Origin: Bacteroides sp.
GTDB taxonomy: Bacteria > Bacteroidota > Bacteroidia > Bacteroidales > Muribaculaceae
Assembly: GCA_014801535.1 (NCBI GenBank)
Contig: JAAVEA010000020.1
Coordinates: forward strand, 1-64,000
Reading direction: 5' to 3'
DNA: 64,000 nt
Below are positions 7,591 through 17,535 of the stretch, one piece after another. A program made the position numbers and the translations under genes. The notes under the pieces were generated by a model that saw only the letters and a program-made list of their open reading frames with translations, ran no database searches and was not told the origin of the DNA. Positions within the stretch are counted from its first letter, which is position 1. Each line of letters begins with the position of its first letter.

Positions 7591-10500
7591 TTACTTTCTG
7601 AGTGCTATCTCTTCGGGAGTGAGCTCGGGATCTTTACCCCAGTCCTGAGCTGCGAGACGCTTGTAGTTGTTGTAACGCCACATAGCGTTTGCCTTACAAG
7701 CTTCGAAGAGCTCCTCAGCCTGCTCGGGATACATCTTCACGAGCGAAGCGAAACGAACCTCACCTTTGAGGAAGTCGCTGAACTTGCTCCAATCCGGTTC
7801 CTTGCTGTCGAGAGTAAACGGATTCTTACCCTCTTCCTCAAGTGCGGGATTGTAACGCCAGAGATGCCAGTAACCGCAGTCAACCGCTTCCTTCTCTTCC
7901 TGCTGTGCCTTACCCATACCTTTCTTGATACCGTGGTTGATACATGGAGCGTATGCGATGATGAGCGACGGACCGTCGTAGGCCTCAGCCTCACGGATAG
8001 CTTTAAGAGTCTGAGCATTGTCAGCACCCATAGCAACCTGGGCAACATATACGTAGCCATAGGTAGTGGCGATCATACCGAGGTCTTTCTTACGGATTCT
8101 CTTACCGGCAGCGGCAAATTTAGCGATCGCACCGATAGGAGTTGACTTGGATGACTGGCCACCGGTGTTGGAGTAAACCTCAGTATCGAGAACGAGGATA
8201 TTCACATTCTTGCCGGAAGCGATCACATGGTCGAGACCACCGAAGCCTATATCATAGCTTGCACCGTCACCACCGATGATCCACTGGCTGCGTTTTGTGA
8301 GGAAGTGTTCGAGAGCCACAATACCCTTGCAGATGTCGCAGTCGCATTTCTTAGCCTCCTCTGCCAAAGCCTCGGCAGCCTTGCGGCATGTATCACCGTT
8401 ATCCTTATTGTCGAGCCAGTTCTGAGCAGCAGCCTTCATTTCAGCTGAGCAGCAATCGCAAGTGAGAGACTGCTTAACAAGCTCCTCAACACGAGCACGC
8501 ATCTTCTCATAACCGATATACATTCCGAGACCAAATTCACAGAAATCTTCGAAGAGCGAGTTAGCCCATGCCGGACCGTGACCGTTCTCATCGGTGGTAT
8601 AAGGAGTCGAAGGAACCGAACCGGAATATATTGAAGAACATCCGGTAGCGTTGGCAACCTGCTGACGATCGCCATAGAGCTGAGTGATGAGTTTCACATA
8701 TGGAGTTTCACCACAACCGGAGCAAGCGCCTGAGAACTCGAAGAGAGGCTGAGCAAACTGGCTGTTCTTAGCGTTTAGCTTAACATCAACGAGATCTTTC
8801 TTGTTAGACACATGTTCCACACAGTAATCCCAGTTCTTCTGCTGGTCTAGCTGACCTTCAGTATGCTGCATTGAAAGAGCCTTGTTGCCTTTCTTACCGG
8901 GACAAACATCCACACAGTTACCGCAACCGAGACAGTCAAGCACATCAACCTGCTGAACGAAGCGGAGGCCTGCCATAGTCTTGCCGATTGCCGGAATAGT
9001 ATGGTCTTCACCGAAAGGAGCGTTGGCCATCTCCTCTGCATTGAGAAGGAAGGGACGGATTGAAGCATGAGGACAAACGAATGAACATTTGTTACACTGG
9101 ATACAGTTCTCGGGATTCCATTCAGGAACGAAAGCTGCAACACCGCGTTTTTCATAAGCGGCTGTGCCCTGCTGCCATGTACCGTCGGCATTATCGGCAA
9201 ATGTGCTCACAGGAAGAAGGTCACCGTCCTGTGCATTGATCGGACGAACCACGTTGGTGATGAATTCGGGAGCTTTATCGGCTACCACTGCATCATCCTC
9301 AAGCTCAGCCCACGCGGGATCAACATCGAGTTTAGCATACTCACCGCCGCGATCAACCGCAGCGTAGTTCATGTTAACGATGTTCTCACCCTTCTTACCG
9401 TAAGACTTAACGATGAATTTCTTCATCTGCTCAATTGCAAGATCAACGGGGATAACCTCGGTGATGCGGAAGAACGCGCTCTGGAGAATAGTGTTGGTAC
9501 GATTACCGAGACCGATTTCCTGAGCGATCTTTGATGCGTTGATATAATAGCAGGTGATGTTATTCTTAGCGAGATAACGTTTCACCTTGTTGGGAAGATT
9601 CTTGGCAAGCTCCTCACCTTCCCAGATAGTGTTGAGAAGGAATGTTCCATTGGGCTGGAGACCGCGAAGCACATCATACATGTGAAGGTATGCCTGAACG
9701 TGGCAAGCCACGAAATTAGGAGTATTCACAAGATATGTGGAACGTATTGGATTGTCACCGAAACGTAGGTGAGAACAGGTGAAGCCACCCGATTTCTTGG
9801 AGTCGTAAGAGAAGTAAGCCTGACAGTATTTGTCGGTGTTGTCACCGATGATCTTGACAGAGTTCTTGTTCGCGCCCACAGTTCCGTCGGCACCGAGACC
9901 ATAGAACTTAGCCTGGAAGAGACCCGGCTCTGCCACATTGATTTCGGGGATAACGGGGAGTGAATGGAAAGTAACGTCGTCAACTATACCGATAGTGAAG
10001 TGGTTCTTAGGCTCGGGGAGCGACAGGTTTTCGAAAACTTCAAGAATCTGCGCCGGAGTAGTATCTTTTGAAGAGAGACCGTAACGGCCGCCTACGATAA
10101 CCGGAGCATTCTCTTTGCCGTAGAAACAATCTTTAACATCGAGATACAAAGGCTCGCCGTTTGCGCCGGGCTCCTTAGTGCGGTCAAGCACGGCGATACG
10201 TTTTGCTGTTGCGGGAACGGCAGCGAGGAAATGTTTCGCAGAGAAAGGACGGTATAGATGAACACAAACCACACCTACTTTCTCACCCTTGTCACGGAGA
10301 TGATCGATAGTTTCCTTGATACACTCCGTTACAGAACCCATAGCGATAATTACGCGGTCTGCTTCGGGATCGCCATAATAGTCGAAAAGACCATAGTTGC
10401 GTCCGGTGATCTTATTGATCTCCTTGATGTAACCTTCCACAATTTCGGGAAGAGCATTGTAATAAGAGTTGCAAGCCTCACGGTGCTGGAAGAATACATC

Positions 10501-11172
10501 CGGGTTTTCAGCCATACCGCGAGCCACGGGAGCATCGGGATTGAGGGCACGCTTACGGAAATCGGCAAGAGCCTCCTGATCAACGAGGGGTGCAAGCTCC
10601 TCTTCGCTAAGAGCCTCGATCTTCTGAATTTCGTGAGATGTACGGAAACCGTCGAAGAAGTTGATGAAAGGCACTCGGCCTTTGATAGTGGAGAGATGCG
10701 CAACAGCAGCGAGATCCATCACTTCCTGCACAGAGCCTTCGCAGAACATTGCGAAACCGGTCTGACGGGCTGACATTACATCCTGATGGTCGCCGAAAAT
10801 TGACAGGGCATGGGAAGCGAGCGTACGAGCCGATACATGGAACACGCAGGGAAGAAGCTCACCGGCGATCTTATACATGTTCGGAATCATGAGAAGAAGA
10901 CCCTGCGATGCGGTGTAGGTAGTAGTGAGCGCACCCGACTGCAGAGAACCGTGAACGGCGCCGGCGGCACCACCTTCACTCTGCATCTCCTGAACGAGAA
11001 CCGTTTCACCGAAGATGTTCTTTCTTCCTGCTGCCGACCAGTCGTCAACATACTCCGCCATTGTTGAAGACGGGGTGATGGGATAGATGGCAGCAACCTC
11101 GCTAAACATATAACTGATATGCGCTGCGGCCTGATTACCGTCGCATGTCAGAAATTTCTTTGTTTTGGCCAT
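7591..11172 (-). CDS. nifJ: Pyruvate:ferredoxin (flavodoxin) oxidoreductase
   Basis: A single-chain, 1193-residue PFOR that oxidises pyruvate with CoA to acetyl-CoA and CO2 and passes electrons to ferredoxin or flavodoxin. The domains run in the expected order: N-terminal pyruvate-binding domain (YPITPSSTMAEYVDDW), transketolase-like and gamma domains, a two-[4Fe-4S] ferredoxin insert (CIQCNKCSFVCP and CLGCGNCVDVCP), then the TPP-binding domain with the CSGCGETPY cysteines and the GDGASYDIGFGGLDH motif. The length is typical of the fused anaerobe enzyme. It has its own promoter box and terminator. In this organism it is expected to be the main route of pyruvate oxidation and a source of reduced ferredoxin. 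Confidence 0.97.
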   Translation of the reverse strand: MAKTKKFLTCDGNQAAAHISYMFSEVAAIYPITPSSTMAEYVDDWSAAGRKNIFGETVLVQEMQSEGGAAGAVHGSLQSGALTTTYTASQGLLLMIPNMYKIAGELLPCVFHVSARTLASHALSIFGDHQDVMSARQTGFAMFCEGSVQEVMDLAAVAHLSTIKGRVPFINFFDGFRTSHEIQKIEALSEEELAPLVDQEALADFRKRALNPDAPVARGMAENPDVFFQHREACNSYYNALPEIVEGYIKEINKITGRNYGLFDYYGDPEADRVIIAMGSVTECIKETIDHLRDKGEKVGVVCVHLYRPFSAKHFLAAVPATAKRIAVLDRTKEPGANGEPLYLDVKDCFYGKENAPVIVGGRYGLSSKDTTPAQILEVFENLSLPEPKNHFTIGIVDDVTFHSLPVIPEINVAEPGLFQAKFYGLGADGTVGANKNSVKIIGDNTDKYCQAYFSYDSKKSGGFTCSHLRFGDNPIRSTYLVNTPNFVACHVQAYLHMYDVLRGLQPNGTFLLNTIWEGEELAKNLPNKVKRYLAKNNITCYYINASKIAQEIGLGNRTNTILQSAFFRITEVIPVDLAIEQMKKFIVKSYGKKGENIVNMNYAAVDRGGEYAKLDVDPAWAELEDDAVVADKAPEFITNVVRPINAQDGDLLPVSTFADNADGTWQQGTAAYEKRGVAAFVPEWNPENCIQCNKCSFVCPHASIRPFLLNAEEMANAPFGEDHTIPAIGKTMAGLRFVQQVDVLDCLGCGNCVDVCPGKKGNKALSMQHTEGQLDQQKNWDYCVEHVSNKKDLVDVKLNAKNSQFAQPLFEFSGACSGCGETPYVKLITQLYGDRQQVANATGCSSIYSGSVPSTPYTTDENGHGPAWANSLFEDFCEFGLGMYIGYEKMRARVEELVKQSLTCDCCSAEMKAAAQNWLDNKDNGDTCRKAAEALAEEAKKCDCDICKGIVALEHFLTKRSQWIIGGDGASYDIGFGGLDHVIASGKNVNILVLDTEVYSNTGGQSSKSTPIGAIAKFAAAGKRIRKKDLGMIATTYGYVYVAQVAMGADNAQTLKAIREAEAYDGPSLIIAYAPCINHGIKKGMGKAQQEEKEAVDCGYWHLWRYNPALEEEGKNPFTLDSKEPDWSKFSDFLKGEVRFASLVKMYPEQAEELFEACKANAMWRYNNYKRLAAQDWGKDPELTPEEIALRK

Positions 11173-11286
11173 AGTTGTGTTGTTGTATATTTATAAGTTA
11201 TCTTAGCTTCAATTAATCTGTCTTAGACCTTATAATAGAAACTTTGCAGGACTTTGAAAAGTCAATGAGCAACTTTTCTTATCCTG

Positions 11287-11294
11287 CAAAGTTA
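11287..11294 (-). promoter_or_regulatory. -7 promoter box of nifJ
   Basis: The minus strand reads TAACTTTG, exactly TAnnTTTG, 115 bp upstream of the nifJ start. The long leader (about 110 bases) could carry regulation, but I see no recognisable riboswitch in it. Confidence 0.6.
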
Positions 11295-11365
11295 ACACTT
11301 TTTGGTGGTTTTATCACTATCACAGTCAACTTTTTTAGCTGCGGAATGCTAAAAAAGCTAAAAAG

Positions 11366-12721
11366 TTAAAGAAGCGATATTATTCTTTTCTCTCCCTTTA
11401 TCTTCTTCCCTTTCGCCATTGCCGCAGCTTCTTTTGCGAAGCCGCTCTTCACGGCTGCCAAGGCATAATGATCGTAGACATCTATCTTCCCTATGGCATC
11501 ACCGGGAACGCCACATTCTTTAGTGAGGAAGCCCACGATATCACCCTTTGACAGTTTCTCTTTCTTCCCGGCCGAGAAATAAATTGATTCGAATTCAGGG
11601 CCGGCACCCTCCGGAGCATCATAGTCGAGATAATAGGTGTCGTCAAATTCAGTGTATGGTTTCACTTCTTCGTCTGGCCCGACAAGAACGTAAATATCAC
11701 CCTCCTTGTCGATACGGGCTGTTCGGCCATTACGGTGCGTATAGGTTTCCGGTGTGAGTGCCTGATGATAATGAATAATCGATTTAACATTCTCTATATC
11801 GAGTCCACGTGCTGCCAGGTCGGTGGCTACAAGCACGGGGCGACTACCATTGTTGAACAGCGCTACAGCCTGTTCGCGTTCCCGTTGATCGAGTTGGCCG
11901 TGATAAAGCACGGCAGGTATGCCATGTCTTTTAAGATATTCAGCCACACGGTCTGCACTTTCCCTATGATTCACAAAAACAATGCTTCGTTCCCTACCCT
12001 TTTCTCCGGAGGCAAGGTCATTAAGAAGAATCCTGAGCGAATTAAGCTTATCCTTCCCATCTGTGTCTACTCTATGGGCGCGCAGACGGGTGCGCAGCTC
12101 ATGACTGTTTCCCAAAAAATTAATCGTGAGTGGCTCTTCGAGTTTAAGGAAATCGGGAAGTATATCAGCTCTCGTAGCTGAAGTGAGAATTGTACGGCTC
12201 ACGTTTTTCAACCTCTCAACGATCTTCTTCATTTCTTTTTCAAATCCGAGTTCAAGCGACTTGTCAAATTCGTCGAGAACAAGTATTCTTGTCGGAAGCA
12301 GATCGACATTCCGGCGGGTTATATGATCGAGCAGCCGTCCGGGAGTGGCCACAACTATGTCGGTTCCTGCTGAGAGGGAGTTAACCTCATCCTCAACCTT
12401 GTGACCGCCATAGAGAGGAGTTGCTTTGAAACCGGCGGCTATGGCACTTATGATGCGGGTTATCTGAATCACAAGCTCGCGCGATGGAGCAATAACAACG
12501 GCTTGAACTCTACCCGTAGAGGGTTTGAGCAGTTTCAACACAGGCAGGATGAAGGCCAATGTTTTGCCGGAACCTGTAGGAGATAACAAAATAATGTCGC
12601 GTGCTTCTGAAAAAGAACGCAACATCTTCTGCTGCATCGGATTGAGTTCTTCTATATTTAATTTTTCCTTTATAAGGGGTAAAAATTCTTTCTCTTTCAT
12701 TCTATCATTATTTTTTTTCAT
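11366..12721 (-). CDS. DEAD-box RNA helicase, DbpA-like
   Basis: A 451-residue ATP-dependent RNA helicase, likely acting in 50S ribosome assembly or RNA turnover. It has the Q motif region near LNPMQQKML, motif I SPTGSGKT, motif II written DEFD instead of DEAD, motif III SAT, and the C-terminal HGQLDQRER and HRNGRTARID motifs. The last 70 residues resemble a DbpA-type RNA-binding domain, which suggests a 23S rRNA target. Translation could start at residue 1 or at the second ATG seven codons in. It is downstream of recG by 64 bp on the same strand. Confidence 0.85.
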   Translation of the reverse strand: MKKNNDRMKEKEFLPLIKEKLNIEELNPMQQKMLRSFSEARDIILLSPTGSGKTLAFILPVLKLLKPSTGRVQAVVIAPSRELVIQITRIISAIAAGFKATPLYGGHKVEDEVNSLSAGTDIVVATPGRLLDHITRRNVDLLPTRILVLDEFDKSLELGFEKEMKKIVERLKNVSRTILTSATRADILPDFLKLEEPLTINFLGNSHELRTRLRAHRVDTDGKDKLNSLRILLNDLASGEKGRERSIVFVNHRESADRVAEYLKRHGIPAVLYHGQLDQREREQAVALFNNGSRPVLVATDLAARGLDIENVKSIIHYHQALTPETYTHRNGRTARIDKEGDIYVLVGPDEEVKPYTEFDDTYYLDYDAPEGAGPEFESIYFSAGKKEKLSKGDIVGFLTKECGVPGDAIGKIDVYDHYALAAVKSGFAKEAAAMAKGKKIKGEKRIISLL

Positions 12722-12785
12722 TCCAAATCCAGACCAATCATATTTCCTTACTTTATATAACGTATCGCATCATACTGCGGTTTAT

Positions 12786-14933
12786 TTAGGAGATCTGCGA
12801 CCAGTCTACGGTTTTGGCGAATCTGAACCTGAGTTCATTTCCCACCACCACAAGAGATTCGGAAGAAAGCGGAAGCTTCTCACCCGTTTTGTCAGTTTCG
12901 GAGGGGTTGCCTGCAACAAGCTCCGGATGTGCGTTGAGCACCATATCCGCTCCTTCTCTTGCAATATTAAGAATTTGTCCGTCAGAAGCGAGATTAGCCA
13001 CTTTGAGAGCAAATGCAAGACCGCTCTGCTGAGTTCCTTCCATATCTCCGGGGCCACGCAGTTTCATATCTGCTTCTGAAATGAGAAAACCATCTGTCGT
13101 TTCGGTCATGATTGAGAGTCTTTTACGTGTGTCGGCTCCTATCTTGAATTTAGTCATGAGTATGCAATAGCTCTTGTCGGAGCCACGGCCCACACGTCCG
13201 CGCAACTGATGAAGCTGCGACAGACCGAAACGTTCGGAGTTTTCAATAACCATAACAGATGCGTTGGGAACATTGACACCGACTTCAATAACGGTGGTCG
13301 CCACCAGAATCCTGGCTTTTCCACTTGCAAACCGTTCCATCTGATAATCTTTCTCATCCGGCTTCATCTTGCCATGGACACAACATATCTCCACCTCCGG
13401 GAAGAGTCTTCTCACACGTTCTATCCCTTCTTCCACACTCTTCAACTCAAGTTTCTCATTCTCCTTTATGAGGGGATAGACTATATATATCTGTCTCCCT
13501 TCCTGAAGTTCGCGTGCGATCAGACGATTCACCTCCATCCTGTTTTCATCATATCGCATCAGGGTCTCTATCGGCTTTCTGCCGGGCGGAAGTTCATCGA
13601 TCACCGACACATCAAGATCTCCGTAAACAGTCATTGCCAACGTGCGAGGAATCGGTGTGGCTGTCATTACAAGCACGTGAGGAGGTATTAACGATTTTTT
13701 CCACATCTTTGCGCGCTGAGCAACTCCGAACCTATGCTGTTCGTCGATCACCACAAGCCCGAGTCGGTGGAAAACCACATTATCTTCTATCAGGGCGTGT
13801 GTTCCGACAAGGATATTGATATCACCGTTTCGCAATCCCTCATCAATCTCCCTCCGTTTTTTGGTCCGCACACTTCCCGTAAGAAGTTCTACCCTAAGAC
13901 CTATCATGGCTCCCCACTTGGATATAGTTTCATAATGTTGGGTGGCAAGTATTTCTGTCGGAGCCATCAGCGCCCCCTGATAGCCGTTATCCACAGCCAT
14001 CAGCATCGACATGAAACCCACCATTGTCTTCCCGCTTCCAACATCTCCCTGCAGAAGCCTGTTCATCTGCCGCCCGGTGCGCATATCGGCGCGAATCTCT
14101 TTCAAGACACGTTTCTGGGCGCCGGTCAGTTCAAACGGAATGCAATTGAAATAATAATCATTGAAATATTTTCCGATTGTCGGAAAAACAATCCCTCTTA
14201 TCTTCCGGCCGCGCTCTCTTGAAAAACGGAGTATATGGAGCTGTAGATAGAATAGTTCCTCAAATTTTAGTCTCTCTCTCGCCTTCCGAAGCATTTCAGC
14301 ATTCTCGGGACGATGCATCTGAACCAATGCCTCTTTCAATGGTAAAAGATTATATCGTGTCCTCACCTCCGCAGGTAGAACGGAAGGGAGACTGTCAAAC
14401 CGGGGATTATCTATGATATTTTTTATCAGCGAGGACAATAGTTTAGAGCTATATCCCTTGCGGCGCATATTCTCGGTAACGGTGTAGACTCCCACAAATC
14501 CCATAGGAGGTTTCTGTGGATCGTAGGCAGACACTTCAGGATGCGACATCGAGAATACGGATCTGAATTGAACCGGTTTTCCAAATATAACGTAATCTTT
14601 ACCTATGGAATACGCATCCTTTATTGCGTCAACTTTAGAAAACCAGACACATTCCATTAACCGTGAGCCATCTGAAAACACAGCGTTAAGGCGGCGTTTC
14701 ACACCCTCCCCTTCTATTGTGAAGCTGATAAACCGGCCTACAATCTGAACCATTGGCATCTCTCCTGATAGTTCCGAAATCTTATAAAATTTGCTTCTGT
14801 CGATATGACGAAAAGGGAAATAGTATAGAAGATCGCGAAAAGTATTGATTTCAAGTTCCTTATTCAACACCTTGGCACGAGCCTCCCCTACTCCTTTAAG
14901 AAATTTTATGTCGGTATTAAAAAAATCTGCCAT
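12786..14933 (-). CDS. recG: ATP-dependent DNA helicase RecG
   Basis: A 715-residue helicase that remodels stalled forks and Holliday junctions. An N-terminal wedge/OB domain (beginning with the FLKGVGEARAKVL helix-hairpin) precedes the helicase core, with Walker A LLQGDVGSGKT, a DEQH box in VVIDEQHRFGV, MTATPIPRT, and the QLRGRVGRG motif VI. The C-terminal TRKRLSIMTETTDGFLISEADMKLRGPGD segment is the TRG-type motif region that couples ATP hydrolysis to translocation. The length is normal. It is preceded by ispD, 53 bp away. Confidence 0.96.
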   Translation of the reverse strand: MADFFNTDIKFLKGVGEARAKVLNKELEINTFRDLLYYFPFRHIDRSKFYKISELSGEMPMVQIVGRFISFTIEGEGVKRRLNAVFSDGSRLMECVWFSKVDAIKDAYSIGKDYVIFGKPVQFRSVFSMSHPEVSAYDPQKPPMGFVGVYTVTENMRRKGYSSKLLSSLIKNIIDNPRFDSLPSVLPAEVRTRYNLLPLKEALVQMHRPENAEMLRKARERLKFEELFYLQLHILRFSRERGRKIRGIVFPTIGKYFNDYYFNCIPFELTGAQKRVLKEIRADMRTGRQMNRLLQGDVGSGKTMVGFMSMLMAVDNGYQGALMAPTEILATQHYETISKWGAMIGLRVELLTGSVRTKKRREIDEGLRNGDINILVGTHALIEDNVVFHRLGLVVIDEQHRFGVAQRAKMWKKSLIPPHVLVMTATPIPRTLAMTVYGDLDVSVIDELPPGRKPIETLMRYDENRMEVNRLIARELQEGRQIYIVYPLIKENEKLELKSVEEGIERVRRLFPEVEICCVHGKMKPDEKDYQMERFASGKARILVATTVIEVGVNVPNASVMVIENSERFGLSQLHQLRGRVGRGSDKSYCILMTKFKIGADTRKRLSIMTETTDGFLISEADMKLRGPGDMEGTQQSGLAFALKVANLASDGQILNIAREGADMVLNAHPELVAGNPSETDKTGEKLPLSSESLVVVGNELRFRFAKTVDWSQIS

Positions 14934-14986
14934 ATTTTCAATGATTAGCTTTTACCGGTTTACAGTATCAGTTTTTAATCCTTATA

Positions 14987-15679
14987 TCATCTATCTTCCA
15001 ATAGAAGCTCGGCAATTTTAAAATCGAAAGGATTGGTAATCTTTATATTATTTTCGGCTCCTTCATAAAGAGCTATCTCCACTCCGGCAGCTTCCACGAC
15101 AGAAGCATCATCTGTCATCGTCGGAAGAAGATCACGGGAATATGCGTCTTTCAATATATCTCCGTAAAATACCTGTGGGGTCTGTACCCTCACATATTTT
15201 GAGCGGTCGAGCGCCACAGAGCCGTCTGAAGTCAGTTTCCTTATAGAATCGGTCATCGCTACAACAGGAATTGCGGCTCCGCTCTCTCTCGCGCTCTTCC
15301 AGCCTCTACCCACAAACGAAGCATCTATCATGGGGCGCGCCGCATCATGAACAGCAATAAGCGTCTCAGCTCGAGTGCCGGGGTCAATCCCCATTATACC
15401 GTTCTTCACCGATTCCGCACGATTACGCCCACCACAGATAAGCTTCACATTTATCTTCTTCTCCTCGTCAGGCAATTCGGAGTAAAGTATATCCCATAAA
15501 TCAAAAAAACCGGGATGTAACACAATTCTTATCTCCACGCCCGGATCTTCACTATAAAATGCCTTTACCGACCACCACACCACGGGCAAACCATGAAGGA
15601 TCTGAAACTGTTTGGGCACTTCGCCTCCGGCGCGCATGCCTGATCCTCCGGCCAGAATCACTGCAAATTTCTTTTCCAT
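14987..15679 (-). CDS. ispD: 2-C-methyl-D-erythritol 4-phosphate cytidylyltransferase
   Basis: About 230 residues. It joins CTP to MEP in the non-mevalonate isoprenoid pathway. The N-terminal FAVILAGGSGMRAG loop binds the CTP phosphates, PKQF follows, and later motifs HDAARPMI and the TDDASVVE region contain the usual active-site residues. The frame is open to a TTG at 15694, but ATG codons at 15688 and 15679 are better starts; the latter gives MEKKFAVILAGG, the usual family beginning. It lies between fabG and recG. Confidence 0.93.
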   Translation of the reverse strand: MEKKFAVILAGGSGMRAGGEVPKQFQILHGLPVVWWSVKAFYSEDPGVEIRIVLHPGFFDLWDILYSELPDEEKKINVKLICGGRNRAESVKNGIMGIDPGTRAETLIAVHDAARPMIDASFVGRGWKSARESGAAIPVVAMTDSIRKLTSDGSVALDRSKYVRVQTPQVFYGDILKDAYSRDLLPTMTDDASVVEAAGVEIALYEGAENNIKITNPFDFKIAELLLEDR

Positions 15680-15747
15680 AACCTCCATAAACAAGAGAAA
15701 GGACGGACGTTGACACGCCGCCCTTCCTTATGATAATTAAAATTGAA

Positions 15748-16494
15748 TTACATATTCATACCACCGTCTACCTGGATAACCTGACCGGTTACATATCCGG
15801 CCATGTCTGAAGCAAGGAATGTGGCAACATTGGCTATATCCTCAACCTTACCACCGCGACGCAATGGAATTTTCTGGCACCACTCAGCACGAACCTCATC
15901 GGGAAGAGCTGCAGTCATAGCTGTCTCAATGAAACCGGGGGCTATGGCGTTCGCACGGATTCCGCGTGAACCAACCTCTTGAGCTATACTCTTGGCAAGA
16001 GCTATAAGACCGGCTTTGGATGCGGCATAGTTAGACTGACCGGCATTTCCGTGAACACCCACAACTGAGGCCATATTGATGATCGAACCGCTCTTCTGGC
16101 GCATCATGATAGGAAGAACCGCATGGATATAGTTGAAAGCCGATTTCAGGTTGACTGCTATAACGGCATCCCACTGCTGCTCGGTCATTCGAAGCATGAG
16201 ACCGTCTTTTGTAATGCCGGCGTTGTTGACAAGAATATCAACACGTCCGAAATCTTTCTTTATTTCCTCAACAGTGGCTTCAGTGGCTGCGAAATCGGCC
16301 GCGTTTGAAGCATATCCTTTGCATTTCACACCTAAGGCCGCGATCTCTTCTTCTGTCTTCTTTCCGTTTTCGTCGATAACGAGATCGGTGAAAGCGATAT
16401 TACAACCCTCGGAAGCAAATTTCAGAGCAATCTCTTTACCGATTCCACGGGCAGCGCCTGTGACAATAGCTGTCTTTCCTTCTAATAACTTCAT
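15748..16494 (-). CDS. fabG: 3-oxoacyl-ACP reductase
   Basis: A 248-residue short-chain dehydrogenase that reduces beta-ketoacyl-ACP with NADPH in fatty-acid elongation. The nucleotide-binding TGAARGIG is at residues 12-19, NNAG at 90-93, and the catalytic triad Ser143, Tyr156, Lys160 is intact. The C-terminus ends GQVIQVDGGMNM, the normal FabG ending. It follows the FabH-like gene by 33 bp, supporting a joint role in fatty-acid or related acyl-chain synthesis. Confidence 0.95.
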   Translation of the reverse strand: MKLLEGKTAIVTGAARGIGKEIALKFASEGCNIAFTDLVIDENGKKTEEEIAALGVKCKGYASNAADFAATEATVEEIKKDFGRVDILVNNAGITKDGLMLRMTEQQWDAVIAVNLKSAFNYIHAVLPIMMRQKSGSIINMASVVGVHGNAGQSNYAASKAGLIALAKSIAQEVGSRGIRANAIAPGFIETAMTAALPDEVRAEWCQKIPLRRGGKVEDIANVATFLASDMAGYVTGQVIQVDGGMNM

Positions 16495-16527
16495 TTTTAT
16501 ATTCAGTTTATATGTTGATCAAAGTTG

Positions 16528-17472
16528 TTATTTCTCAATTATAAAGCAACCGCAACTGTAGCCGCCTCCGAAAACCATCAGCGCGATCTTTTCCCCTTTC
16601 TTGATTTTATCTATGTTCTGCACAAGAACAAGCGGGGCGGACGCGGATCCGGTGTTTCCAAGTTCTTCTATATTGTTATAGAAACTGTCGAGCGTCAGAT
16701 CAAGTTGGTGAGCCACCTGAGCCACGATGCGTTTGTTAGCCTGATGGGTGATGAATCCTGAAATATCCTCCTTCTTCAAGCCCGCGCTCTCAAGCGACTT
16801 GTTGAGCGCATATATCATATATCGGCATGCATGAATGAAGACATCGCGACCATCCGGCATGGTTATACCGTCTTCTTTAGGACGAAGCATCACACCCCCG
16901 GGGCCTTTGCCTATGTCGCCGAGACCTTCTGTGAAAATATCGAGGATGCGGATATCGCCTTCACCTATCTTATCTTTTGATATGAAAAATGCCACAGCGG
17001 CATCGCCCCAAAGATGGCCGCTCTTGGGATCGCTTTCATTGCAGTAATAACTGTTCTCTTCTGAGCAAACAAGCAATGCCTTGTCGGCTTTTCCGCTGGC
17101 GAAATATCCCTCGATCACTTCGAGTCCATTTATAAATGATGAACATGCAGCTGAAACATAGACGGCTTTCGCTCCGTTGATTCCATATTCCTGCTGTATC
17201 TTATGAGCCACAGTGGCAACCGTGTCATATGCACAGTAATGAGCCGATACAATAAGATTTACATCTTTGATATCGTAGGGAAGGGATTGCAGAGCATCCT
17301 CCACCGCCTTTATCCCCATTGTATCCACATTCTCATCGGCAGCCGCCTTGCTGCGTGTCTTTATACCGGTGCGTTGCTCTATCCACTCGGGAGTGAGCCC
17401 GTTTACCGATGTGAAATACTCATTGGGAACTCTCTCTGAAGGCACATACTGGCCCATTGAATTAATATACAT
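16528..17472 (-). CDS. 3-oxoacyl-ACP synthase III (FabH family)
   Basis: A 314-residue thiolase-fold condensing enzyme. The Cys-His-Asn triad of KAS III is present: Cys110 in SAACSSF, His243 in ITHQANKR, Asn273 in ELGNTGSAS. It is expected to condense an acyl-CoA primer with malonyl-ACP. The sequence diverges from textbook housekeeping FabH (for example SAHYCAYDTVATVAHK in the N-terminal half), so it may be a second FabH paralog with a different primer. It is directly between a TetR regulator and fabG, which suggests regulated expression as tetR-fabH-fabG. Confidence 0.85.
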   Translation of the reverse strand: MYINSMGQYVPSERVPNEYFTSVNGLTPEWIEQRTGIKTRSKAAADENVDTMGIKAVEDALQSLPYDIKDVNLIVSAHYCAYDTVATVAHKIQQEYGINGAKAVYVSAACSSFINGLEVIEGYFASGKADKALLVCSEENSYYCNESDPKSGHLWGDAAVAFFISKDKIGEGDIRILDIFTEGLGDIGKGPGGVMLRPKEDGITMPDGRDVFIHACRYMIYALNKSLESAGLKKEDISGFITHQANKRIVAQVAHQLDLTLDSFYNNIEELGNTGSASAPLVLVQNIDKIKKGEKIALMVFGGGYSCGCFIIEK

Positions 17473-17535
17473 AGTAAGGTATATAAGTAGGTATCTTAAT
17501 ATTTACTTTCTTAAGCGTGCTTCATGCATCGGAAA

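Noticed and set aside
10258..10773. 171-codon plus-strand ORF antisense to PFOR
   Set aside because: A shadow of the long, well-conserved PFOR coding frame.
11735..12181. 148-codon plus-strand ORF antisense to the DbpA-like helicase
   Set aside because: The opposite frame contains all helicase motifs; this one has none.
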